Below, piece by piece: positions 24,657 through 35,690 of a stretch of 64,000 bases of DNA (position 1 is the first letter of the stretch; each line of letters begins with the position of its first letter). The notes below the pieces were generated by a model, which ran no database searches, was not told the DNA's origin, and was given only the letters and a program-made list of their open reading frames with translations. The DNA lies in the NCBI GenBank assembly GCA_028551475.1, contig CM052356.1, positions 1,064,001 through 1,128,000 on the forward strand, read 5' to 3'. The DNA is from Casuarina equisetifolia (Eukaryota; Streptophyta; Magnoliopsida; Fagales; Casuarinaceae). The translations under genes were made by a program, and so were the position numbers.

Positions 24657-25282
24657 TGTTCAAGAACCAACATTGTCCACCAAATAAAAATTGATGCTAT
24701 CAGACTTTAAACCACATAAATAGATTTGACTACAATTTTTAAGTGAGTTGATCTTTGAGGATAGAATCCAGACATGTGAAAAGTGATATTAAAATTATTG
24801 TGCAACTTGAGCCAAGCATTCCTAACTAGGGTAGGTAGAGGGGTTAACCATGTCGGGTGCAACATAGGTTTTGTTAGGATCTATTGACATATTAAACGAT
24901 TGAATTTGTTACATATTAACCAATTTACTTTGTTATTAACACAAGATGGTTCTTGCAAGTAATAAGAAGAAAAGATGAGTCTTGAGTCACTAATTATTGA
25001 GAAAACTTGGGTTCAATTCTTGGCTTGTGCATTTTTTTCTTTGGCAACCCTAAGTGGTCACGATCTCTTTAATTCTTCTCAATGTATTTATTTTATTAAG
25101 TAAAATGGTGGGAAAATGAATGTTAAATCTAAGACTTCCCGGTAGAGGAAAACTCAAGCGGCTAGAAGATCTCTAGGCTACTAGCAAATTAACTAGTTTA
25201 CTATTTTATTAACACAAGGGTGGTTTTTACAAGGGATAGGGGGAGAAGATGAGTCTTGAAACTTTGATTACTAAAAACCATG
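24657..25282. repeat. Flank repeat and decayed FMO 3' region
   Basis: 24657-24890 is the dispersed flank repeat also seen at 10110-10352. 24920-25000 resembles the 3' region of FMO genes (ACACAAGATGGTTCTTGCAAG), and 25008-25038 resembles the 3' half of tRNA-Gly (GGGTTCAATTCTTGGCTTGTGCA followed by a T run). 25085-25282 matches the 3' flank of FMO-2. No intact gene. Confidence 0.5.
25010..25032 (+). pseudogene. tRNA-Gly 3'-half-like remnant
   Basis: GGTTCAATTCTTGGCTTGTGCA aligns with GGTTCGATTCCCGGCTGGTGCA of the intact genes (T arm plus acceptor strand), followed by TTTTTTT as a terminator would be. A related piece is at about 8543-8566. The 5' half is not visible. It lies about 250 bp beyond FMO-3 exon 7. 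Confidence 0.45.
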
Positions 25283-26771
25283 TTAGTCATCAACACGATT
25301 TGTAGTGTAGTTGATGAATTCCTTGTGAGCTTGCACAACCAAGTCATCATCTTCCCAATCCTCTCAGAAATAATCAGGTCGAGCTCGTCCATTCTTTAGA
25401 GTTGAGAAAACCATTTGCTTTCTCCAATCTTCAGTTGTAGAACCCCCACACTGTGCTACAAGCCACTCATAGTGCTCGAACTGCAAAGTGACATCAAGAA
25501 TTTTTCATTACTGTTCTTTCATTATGCAATTTGGTTGCATTTAGCTAAACAACGTCAAAACAAACCACGTTAGACTCTTGGCTTGAGCAAATATGTACTT
25601 GCAAATCATGCAGGTCATGAGTGTGTCGCTTAAGAGTGCCAGAAACTTCAAGCGATGAGTAAAAAGCTTCGATCTCTTCCATCATCTCTTGTTGTGATGG
25701 AAGCTTAAGTCGACCGGACAAAACACCGGCTATCCATTTGCTTTGTAATTCAGATAGGGGGAATGTAAGAGCCTGGCACCAACCGTTAACAAAGAACAAA
25801 GAACAAAGAACAAAGAACAAAGATACAAGAAAGAATTTTTTTGTTTAAAAATATAAAATCCTATTAAGATAATAAATATAAAAATTCTATTAAGGTAGTA
25901 TTATTTTGAGAGAGATTTGAAAGTTTTTAACTTCTATTTTTTCATAACTTTTGTACTATTAAATATGCTTATGTGCTTTCGTATTTTAATTTTTATTAAT
26001 ATAGTTTTTTATTCTATTAAAAAAAAGAGTAAGATCAAAGCAGAGACACAATCCAAAAACAGTGGCACACTGTGATAAGTGGGGAAGAACCTTCCGTGGT
26101 ACTCCAACGAAGGAAAGCCATGGGGCCAATGCCGGAGGGAAAACGTGCTTATACAGTGGCCCGACACGGTTGTCATCCACAGTCACAAGGCCTCTGGTGT
26201 CAAGGAAAGGAAAATCATACTTGTACCTTCAAAGGAGAAACAACTCTTGAACATCACGCTCTGTTTCACTTTTCAAGAGAAGCCCAAATAATGGAGTTTT
26301 AAGCATACCCAGTACAGTGAATAATGGCATCAGCAATGACATAGTCACCATCTTTGAAAAGCACAGCACCATCGTCAGCAACGCTTTCTACCTGCATCAT
26401 TTTAAAACTAAGATTAGCACTTTAGATCAACTTTACAAAGTATGGATAAGGATGTTTACCATGGGATGATGCCACATATTATCATATCCAGGCTGCCTTC
26501 CACATCCTCCAACAAGAAATCCTTTGGCTGCTAAATGGACTTCTTTGGCAACACCAGCTATGTCCCGCGAAATATCCCTAGCGCTCGTTGACCCCCCCAT
26601 CAAAACTACTGTCTACCAAAAGAACATCAATGAAGAAGATCAGCAACTGAAACGATATTGTAAATTTTGTATCCTAATTTCATAACATTCTTTGACAAAA
26701 AAGACAACTTCCCTCGAAAGATTAAATATGATATGCAAAGCTAGTGCCACCCAACTCTGTCATGAGATATC

Positions 26772-27020
26772 TGTCACAAGTTGAGAAGGAAGAGAACATA
26801 GATTTGGAGAAGTTTTGTGTATTGGCTTAAGAGAAAGGCTTTACATATGGTGTCCTTATATAATGATAGGAACTACCATGAAAGGAAATATACAAGAGAA
26901 TAAATGAAATATAATCCTACCTAACACAATGATATTTTTCCAAAATAATACAATATACATGCAAGGAAATATTCCTAAATAAGGAAAAAATATTTCTATT
27001 AGGCATACGGATCTCCAACA
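26772..27020 (-). repeat. Copia-2 3' LTR (left)
   Basis: 249 bp, TGTCACAAGTTGAG to GGATCTCCAACA as written on the + strand; differs from the right LTR at two bases. Confidence 0.95.
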
Positions 27021-30000
27021 CTCCCCCTCAAGCTGGTGGTTTTGGAGGTCTATAGACGTCGAACACTCCAAGCTTGTTTAGTAGATACGTGTATTGTTGT
27101 TGACAGAGGGCCTTGGTGAAAATGTCAGCAGGTTGTTCTATAGTGTCTATCTCACGAGTCTTGATAACTCCTTCCTGAATCTTATCTCTTGTTAAGTGGC
27201 AATCTACCTCAATATGTTTGGTCCGTTCATGGACTATAGGATTTGCCGAAAGTTTCAAAGCTGCATCGTTATCACAAAATAGTAACGTGGGACCTTTCAA
27301 TCGTATGCCAAGGTCACGTAGTAGTCCTCTTAACCATATGACTTCACAAGTTGTCTTTGCCATTGCTCGATATTCTGATTCAGCAGATGATAAGGAAACA
27401 GTAGATTGCTTCTTTGTCTTCCAAGAAAGGAGAGAGTTACCTAACTTAACGCAGAAACCTGTTGTTGATCGACGGCTCATAGGACATATGGCATAGTCAG
27501 TATCACAATATGCCTTCATTTTCAAGTTGCAATTTCTAGATAATAGAAGTCCAAGACTAGGGCATCCCTACAAGTACTTAACAACCTTGAGGGCTGCATT
27601 CATGTGGGATTGCTTCGGGGCATGCATGAACTGACTGAGGATTTGGACTACATAACAAATGTTTGGTCGTGTCATGGTGAGGTAGATGAATTTTCCTACT
27701 AAGCGTTTATACTTAGAAGGATCCTGAAGTAACTAGTCCGTATCAGGAGATGATGTTCCAGTATCATATTTCGGTGTAGTGAGGCTTAAATTCTGCTTAA
27801 AAGGAATGACGGCTGGTTTACAACCAGACAGCCCAGCATCATAGAGGATTTCTAAGACAAATTTTTGTTGACTGAGACAAATCTCCTGTTCTGAGCATGC
27901 AATCTCAATGCCCAAATAGTATTTAGGTGGTCCAAGGTCCTTGATGTGGAAGGTAGAGTGAAGATAAGATTTGAAACGATCAATGGCCGAAAGATTATTT
28001 CCCATGATCAAGATGTCATCCACATATATGAGTAAATAAAGAGAGGAAGTACCCTGTCTCCAAGTGAAGAGAGCATAGTCATGGCGAGATTGGCGGAAGT
28101 TTACCGAGAGAAGAGTAGCTGTGAACTTTGCATACCATTGTCGGGAAGCTTGCTTGAGACCATATAGGGATTTACGGAGACGACAAACCTGAGACTCCCC
28201 TTGTCTTCGTAAGCCCGGAGGAAGATCCATATAGATTTCTTCGTCTAAGTCACCATGGAGAAAGGCATTGTTGACGTCCATCTGATGAAGAGACCAGTCT
28301 CGTAGAGCAACAACAGCTAGAAAGGAGCGAACAGTGCCGACCTTGGCGACAGGAGAGAAGGTGTCATGATAATCAAAACCCTCTTTCTGAGTGTAGCCCT
28401 TAGCAACCAGGCGAGCCTTGTAGCGCTCAACAGAGCCATCAGCACGGTGCTTGATCTTGTAGACTCATTTGCAACCAATGGGACGACGATGAGGAGGACG
28501 AGGAACAATATCCCAAGTACGGTTGTCCGCAAGTGCATGGAGTTCAGCTTCCATGGCCTGTTGCCAGCGAGGGTCAGAGGCAGCCTCATGGTAAGAGGAA
28601 GGTTCCACCGCAGTAGAGATCCGACTGATGCAACAAAGGTGATATGAAGAGAGATGAGCAAAGCTGACATAGGAGGAGATAGGGTAGTGAGAGCCAGGGG
28701 AAGAGGAAATGGAGCAGATGTAGTCCCGGGTCCAGGTAGGGGGGTGGGTGGCGCGGCTAGAGCGCCGAGGAGCGGGAGGGGGTGTAGGCACGGGAGTGGC
28801 TGAGGGGGATATATAAGGGACAATAGCCAAGGAATTATCAGGAGCAGAATCCATGATCGAGGAAGGGAGAGGGGGGTCCGGGGACTGAAGGTGAGGAAGA
28901 GGGCCAGGTGGCGCGGGAAAGGGTGGAGAGGTGGGAGGGTCATTAGGAATGGGGGGAAGTGTGGGATGGTGAGGAGGAGGGGTAGATCTGGGGGCCCCCA
29001 AAAGAAGGATGGGGTGAGGCATGGGGACAAGATCATCAGCCAGAAACTGTCAAGGAGGCACCGGCGGTGTGGCGGAGGTACCATCTGGAAAATCATCCTG
29101 AAAAGAAAAAACAGCTTCGTGGAAAATCACATCTCTGCTGATGAAGAATGTACCTGAGACAGGATCATAGACACGATACCCTTTCTGTAGAGAGGGATTA
29201 CCCATAAAGATGCACCGAGTAACACAAGGAGCAAACCTAGCACGATGCCCAACAGTAGTAGCAAAGCAAAGGCAACCAAAAACTCGAAGATGATCGAGAT
29301 CAGGTGGTCGCCCAAAGAGGAGCTCAAAGGGAGTCTTCCCAGCAAGAATCTGAGAAGGCATTCTATTGATCAAGTAAGCAGCAGTGATCACACAGTCCCC
29401 CTAAAATTTGTCAGGGATAGAGGCTTGGTATTTTAGAGCTCGAGCAACCTCAAGAAGATGACGATGTTTGTGTTTGACAACGCCATTCTGTTGAGGAGTG
29501 TAGGGACAAGAGCTCTCATGGAGAATGCCACGGCCGGAGAAAAAAAATGAGCAAGCATGATTAAAGAAATCACAGGCATTATCGGTACGAACGCGTTGAA
29601 CAGAGGCATGAAATTGAATGTTTATGAGAGTGAAAAACCGGGTGAGGTAAAAAAGGACTTGGGTTTTAGATTGCATGAGGAAAACTCAAGTAGCACGAGA
29701 AAAATCATCAACAAGGGTAAGAAAAAACGGGACCCATCACGATGGGGTAGGTGATAGGGACCCCAAATGTCAAGATGGAGCAGAGAAAAAATGGAGGAAG
29801 TACGAGAGGAGCTGATGGGAAAAGATGAACGAGGTTGTTTAGCGAGGGGGCAAATAGGACATGAGGGGTGAGGGAAGGAAGCACTGTGACCCAAGCGTTG
29901 GTGGGAAAGCAAAATATATTATTTTTATTAAAATTGGCATTACAAAATGTTCCCATACGGGGAGTAGTACATAAGGATAAATGAGCATTATTGGAAATGG

Positions 30001-32182
30001 AAGTCCAAAAATAAAGGCCTTGTCGAACTTTACCCAAGCCCATCAGTTTGTCAGTTGAACGGGCCTGAAAAAAACAAGAGTGAGGATTAAAAAAGGCTCG
30101 ACAATGATTGTTGGCACAAGCTTTGGAAACAGAGATAAGATTAAAGCGAAAGTGGGGAACATAAAGAACATTTTTTAGAATAAATGTGGGAGTGAGGTGG
30201 ACATCACCAATTTTGGTGACAGATGTGACGTCTCTAGTGGGGAGACGTACAGTCATAGAGCAATGAGAAGTATGGATGGTGGAAAAAAAATTTGGGTCGC
30301 AAATAATGTGATCACTGGCACCTGAATCAATAAACCAATCAGTGGATAAAATAGAACTCATGAAGCAAAAGGAAGTACCTCCAAAGCTAGCAATTTTGTC
30401 AGGTTGGCCCATCTGCTGGAAAGCCTGAATAATCTGAGAAATCTGGGCCTCGTTAAGAGGTTGGTTGGAATTTTCTTGGGAAATAACGACATTAGATGCA
30501 AAATCTCTGTCATTTGAGTCACGTTCACCGGGACGTCCATGTAATTTCCAACATGTGGCCTTCGTGTGGTTGGTGCGCTTGCAATGATCACAAAATAAAT
30601 GATTGGACCGGATCCGAGAAGAATGTGGGCCGCTGGACCTAGGAGGCCCGTTGGACCCGTTGGTCCCGTCGGGCCCGTTGGAGCGACGCGTGCGCGCATT
30701 ATTCAGCCCGTGGGATCCCCTATGTGCGGGTACACTGACCGCGTGCTGAGGGCCGTCCATCGGTGATCCAAGCGAGATAGGTTGGTAGCCGTCGGATGGG
30801 GGCGCGTTTATGAGCCCCTGGGAGCCGTCGAATGAGGCTGAAGCCGCGATGAAGTGAGGATCGTCGGATCTAGGTAAATGCCTAGAGCCGTCCGATCCAA
30901 GTAAAGAGGGGGCTCCCTCAAGAAACCCTAGGGAGCCCGCTGAAGCAGCATAGCCGCCATTGAGCCCGCGGGCGGCAATGGCTCTCTGAGCGGCAATGGC
31001 GCGAGCGGCGAGGATGACCGATTCTCTAACACGGAGGTATTGTGCCGAGGCCAATCGGTGGTTTTCCTCCTGCACGGCGAGGAAGAGGAGACGGCGGAGC
31101 AACGGCAGTGGTTCCATGGCCAAAATCTGGGAGCGAAATGACGTGAAGGAGTCGTTCAAGATGAGGAGGAACCGTGTGAGGCGTTGTTCCTCCTTGAGCC
31201 GCCGTGATTGCTCGAGGGTTGCGTCAGGGCCGGTGAGCGGTTCCGTGATTTGATCGAGTTCATGGCAGAGAGCCACGAATTGATTATAGATCACAGAAAC
31301 AGCAAGGTTGCCTTGGCGGAGATCGGCGAGGTGCTGCTCGATCTGGAAAAGGTGGATGCGATCGGAGCGGCCGTAGAGCTCCCAGAGATTATCCCAAAGG
31401 TGTTTAGCGTCTTCGGTGGGCGGTAGAGCGACAGCGACGTCGGGGGTAAGGTGTTCCCGATCCAGGAACAAACTAGTTAGGCACATTTCCGCCACTGCCG
31501 GAGGAGGCGCTCAGAGGGAGGGAGAGGAACAACGCCGTCAATGAAGCCGTCCTTATCCTTTGTGATGAGAGCACGACGGAAATCGCGTGACCATAGGGAG
31601 TAGTTCTCAGCGCCGGTGAGAACATGGGAGATGAGGCAGAGTTCGGGGCCATCAGAAGAAGCCGTGAAGAAGGGGTCGCCGATTTCAGGGTGGCCAGCGG
31701 CGGAGAACGGCAGCAAAATTGGGGACGAATTCGGGTAGGGATCCAGACCCGAGTTCAGACCCGAAGTGGCTGATGGGTAGGAGGGAGCGGGGCCACCCGA
31801 TGGGGAAAGGCCGGGACCCGTACCCAATGAGCTGGATGGAACTGGTCCTAGCCCAGGGTAGAGATAATGGGCCCAGGGAAATGGGGGGCCAAGAGTAAGG
31901 AGGGGGCTGACCAGAGGGGCCCGAAAGGGGCTGAGAGGAGCCAGCAGACCCAGCACCAACCAAGGTGTCTTGGGCCGGAGTGGAGTCCGCACCAGAGAGG
32001 GCTGGAGAAGGGAGGGTGGGAGTGGGAATATGGGTGAGGTCTTCTATCAAGGTCCATAGAAGAGGTGGACATGGTTAAGGGAGGAAAAGCCGAAAAGGAG
32101 TAGAGGAGGGGTAAAAAAAATTTTGCGGAAGCGAGAAGCCAGGAAAGAAAAAAAAAAAAAAAAAACTAGGCTCGTGATACCA

Positions 32183-32431
32183 TGTCACAAGTTGAGAAGG
32201 AAGAGAACATAGATTTGGAGAAGTTTTGTGTATTGGCTTAAGAGAAAGGCTTTACATATGGTGTCCTTATATAATGATAGGAACTACCATGAAAGGAAAT
32301 ATACAAGAGAATAAATGAAATATAATCCTACCTAACACAATGATATTTTTCCAAAATAATGCAATATACATGCAAGGAAATATTCCTAAATAAGGAACAA
32401 ATATTTCTATTAGGCATACGGATCTCCAACA
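32183..32431 (-). repeat. Copia-2 5' LTR (right)
   Basis: 249 bp, same ends as the left LTR; flanked inside by the primer binding site and outside by the target duplication ATATC. Confidence 0.95.
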
Positions 32432-32436
32432 ATATC

Positions 32437-33015
32437 AACAACATTGTATAGGCTTCCTCCATTTCTCGAACCATCAGATTCATAGAAGTCGGGTTTCCAA
32501 GTGCGGTCACAAAAGTTCTTAGACACAAATGTCATATGTAAGGGACCAAGTAGACAGAAAGTAGGCACATACTTGGTCCCGGAAAGGAGATATCAACAAC
32601 ATTCTACAGGTTACCTTCAAATTTCTCAAATCTTGAAGGTTTAGGTCCACGGATCTCCAAAAGACTTCATTAAAAAGAAGTGCAGAACTTCACATATTCT
32701 ATTCCCTTTATAGCAGTCCAAGTGTCCAGTACTTCCCGCAATTATTTGTTAGCGAAAAAATGACCCATTTATGGGATTCAATTTGCAAGTACGGAAGAAA
32801 GCCCAATTATGATACCATTTTAAAGGTCAAGTCTATATCTCCCCCAAAAGCTTAGTGGGAAAGAGGGGGTGTTTAAAGCTTGTAAGGCACTTCTGTCAAT
32901 AGATTGGGTGCTCAAATTATCATCTTCACGGAACCTGGATTTTCAAGTGGGTCACTAAAATTTCTAAAACGATTGTAAGATGTGAAGAACAAGTAGACAG
33001 AAGGCTGGCACATAC
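32437..33015. other. Rest of FMO-3 intron 2 with an internal partial duplication
   Basis: Sequence right of Copia-2 up to exon 2. Pieces such as ATATCAACAACATTNTA(T/C)AGG with nearby CTTGGTCCCGGAAAGG occur at about 32432-32590 and again at 32588-33030, so part of intron 2 plus the exon 2 donor is duplicated (about 32550-32587 carries a partial exon 2 end, GGCACATACTTGGTCCCGGAAAGG). No gene. Confidence 0.45.
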
Positions 33016-33705
33016 TTGGTCCCGGAAAGGCTCCGGAACACGATAGTTGTGGCTGTGAATCTGCTTCCCAGGCCATTTGCTGATGCCTGAAAGGAATAAA
33101 ACCTAAAAAAGAATAAGCTTTGACACATTTATTTAAAATTTACAACTTCCATTAACCCAAAAATGAATACCAGGAATTTCAGCGAGACAAGGCACCGAGA
33201 AGTGGCCATTACACACAACAACGGCGTCAAAAATCTCATCCACATCCGTATCTGCTCCGCCTTTCTTTCTTGATGTCACTCTCCATTTCGAGCCTTTCAC
33301 CAATCCCACGCGAACCACCTCTGTCTCCAACCGCACCAGCTCAGCGATCCCAAACTCGCGCGCGAAGCCCACCAGATACATGTGGACCTCCCGGTGACTC
33401 GGGAAGCGTCTGGGGTCGCGGCCGGGTTCGTCCCGGGGAACAAAAGGGTAGTCCCGGAAGCCCATGACTTCACGGGGAAGGTCAGCGCGGAGGGAGTTGT
33501 AGAGGCTCGAGTGGACTATCGTACGCGTTGGGTCGAGGCCGAGAGGGTCAGACTCCACCATGGGAGAGTACACCCAGGTGCCGCCCACCTGGTCACCTCG
33601 TTCAAAGACCACTACGCTGTGTCCCTCGCGCCGGAGCTCTCGGGCCGTCACGAGCCCGGCGCCCCCGGCACCGATCACTGCCACTTGGCACGACGCGAGT
33701 GGCAT

Positions 33706-35690
33706 GGACAACGGACGGCTTCCTGATCATTGGTTTCTTGGCGCGTTCGGTTCTGGTTATGACTATGATATGTTGTCTCCGGCACGACGGTTGGACCCAG
33801 AGAGCAGAAGAACCTTTACAGAATAAGCGACCAGGTTCATTGTACAGTTGAATGAGGTTGAATTTTTAGAAACCAGGTAAACTATGTTTGCGGATGGTAA
33901 AATGAAGATAAGTCACAAATTAATAATAACTTGTTTCTGTTCAGAAGGGTTAAGTGTTTTTGATTTGGGCTTGGAAGCCATAAGCTTCTGCTTTCAGCGG
34001 AAGGCCCGTTAACGTAAGTATTTTCTAGTTCGGGCCTTCCCATGAAGACTTTATTACGTTAGACAGCAAACTAGCACTAAATCTCATGCGCATGTTTGAT
34101 GTGTATCGTCTTCTCTTTTTAAATTCTTTGATACCCACCTAATTTTTCATTACATATTATCTGTAGATATATACGTTCTCTTTTCTTTAATTTGGATTTA
34201 TCTCAATTTTCTCTTGAACAAGCAAAATACTATAATTGTGTTATCAAGAAACTTAATTATAAGTAACAAAATATTGTGGTTTTAGATTGTAGTGAGTTTG
34301 GGCTTATGAGAGGCTTAAGTTATTGATAATATTCAAATAAAATATCTTTAGACTATTTTTTAATCTGAAACATTTTGATATAATGATTGATGCACATAAC
34401 AAATAATATAAAAGTCAACTTCATGCTTGATTTTGAATCATGAGGAGGGCAACCAATAGAAAGGGGTCACTTTAAAATGAGAGTGGCTCAAGCATCAATT
34501 GTATAGTATAGTGACTTGTTACATTCCTAAACCATAGTAGGCTTAGGCTCATGAGAATCTAAGTTAATGATGATATTTAAATGAAATATGTTTCAATTAG
34601 TTTTTAGACTTACATTTTTTTAGCATAATGGTTTAGGCATATAATAAAAATTTAGATTAGAGAAAAAAGTTTTCTTTTGATTTCTATTTTTTTTTATGAA
34701 ATAGGAGATTATTTCAACAACTTCCATATATTTTAAGCTTCTACTATTTGTTCCGATCATCCCTATACCACAATTTCTACTTTGGGTAAATGTTTAATGT
34801 TTTTTGATTTTGATGTTGTAGAAGATAGTAGGCAAAAATTTTAGGAATCTTGAATACCACAAAGATATACCAATGATGGAATAATGGGTGAACAAATTAA
34901 GATATTACCACTTTTTTTCATGTTAAAGAGTGGCAAAGATGTTGATTATGATGTTACATACAAATAATTGTATCTTAGGAACAATATACCTTGGCTTATA
35001 TTTTTCTCACAAGCTTGTTTTTTTAAAAAAAAAAATACACTTTTTGACGTGATAATTAAAGTAAAGTTTCAAATGAGATACCTATTATTCATAAATTTGG
35101 TCTCTACTTGGTATACTTTCCAATACTTAAAGCAAAATGACATGTTAAAATCTAGAATATATTCTTCATTATTATTTCTAACATGTTATTAGTACCATTG
35201 TATTGTTATCCTATATTTTACACCTTAATACAAAGGCAAAAAAGAGTAAGATAAGGGAATGCTGTACTTTCTAGTGTTAAAACAGTAGCTTAAATTTGAT
35301 TGTGTGTGAGTGGTAAACGACAAAAGTAACAAAGACATGATCATTAAAAACTTAATTTTAAGCATATTCGGCCTCTCTTAACACACACACTCCTATATTC
35401 AAACCAGAGGCAATTGCCCTTTCACACACGCAGTACACTCACAATTTGCCGTCCTCTCTAACAGTGAAGGACACAAACGAAAATAGGCTGGAATTATTAC
35501 ATCGGTTACAACCAAGGAGAAACCACCTGTAAAGAAAAGGATAGTTTTGGAATTGGGGAAATGTCCTACTAGCATTGTTCACCCTACATGGTGAAAATCA
35601 TCCGCTTGGAGAGGAACTTGGGTATCACCTTCTCACACATTACATGGGTTTGATGAGAATCAGAGGGAGAAGATGAGTTTTGAGACTTGA
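33706..35690. repeat. FMO-3 upstream region and array flank repeat, copy 3
   Basis: 33706-34060 matches the 5' side of FMO-2. 34860-35370 is the third copy of the array flank (ATGATGGAATAATGGGTGAA). About 35268-35312 (TTCTAGTGTTAAAACAGTAGCTTAAATTTGATTGTG) is the positional equivalent of the tRNA-Gly remnants but almost unrecognisable. 35370-35640 is unique, with CACACACAC-rich sequence near 35385. No gene. Confidence 0.5.

Larger units (their letters stand above)
26772..32431 (-). mobile_element. Copia-2: Ty1/Copia LTR retrotransposon, young, broken
   Basis: 5660 bp fossil on the minus strand with 249 bp LTRs (26772-27020 and 32183-32431), TG...CA ends and a 5 bp target duplication ATATC (26767-26771 and 32432-32436). 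The primer binding site TGGTATCACGAGCC (complement of 32169-32182) adjoins the right LTR; the polypurine tract (TTGAGGGGGAG) adjoins the left one. Parts read right to left: gag about 31990-30400 with a knuckle CDHCKRTNHTKATC near 30560, protease DSGASDH near 30310, integrase about 29900-29050, reverse transcriptase about 28560-27733, RNase H about 27525-27028. It has only a handful of breaks. The LTRs differ at two positions (about 0.8%), so insertion was recent, probably within the last million years or so. Confidence 0.95.
25283..33705 (-). pseudogene. FMO-3: FMO GS-OX-like gene, late nonsense codon, intron 2 holds Copia-2
   Basis: Seven exons: 33705-33171, 33086-33016, 26612-26460, 26391-26309, 26226-26091, 25772-25599, 25480-25283. 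All splice sites are usable (exon 3 acceptor TAG, exon 6 donor CAA|GT) and frames join. FAD motif GAGGAG and WPGKQIHSHNY are kept. A TGA at 25364-25366 (CGA to TGA, a CpG transition) ends the protein at 422 aa, 27 residues short of the expected 449 and inside the conserved DEWEDDDLVVQAHKDF tail. Intron 2 is about 6.4 kb because a 5.66 kb Copia element sits in it, in the same orientation. The ATG at 33705 (MPLASC) is the first in frame. The product might still be made as a shortened protein, but loss of function is more likely. Confidence 0.8.

Noticed and set aside
28366-31426. Open frames on the + strand opposite Copia-2 (for example 28366-28647, 31208-31426)
   Set aside because: Antisense shadows of the retrotransposon gag-pol region with no family similarity.
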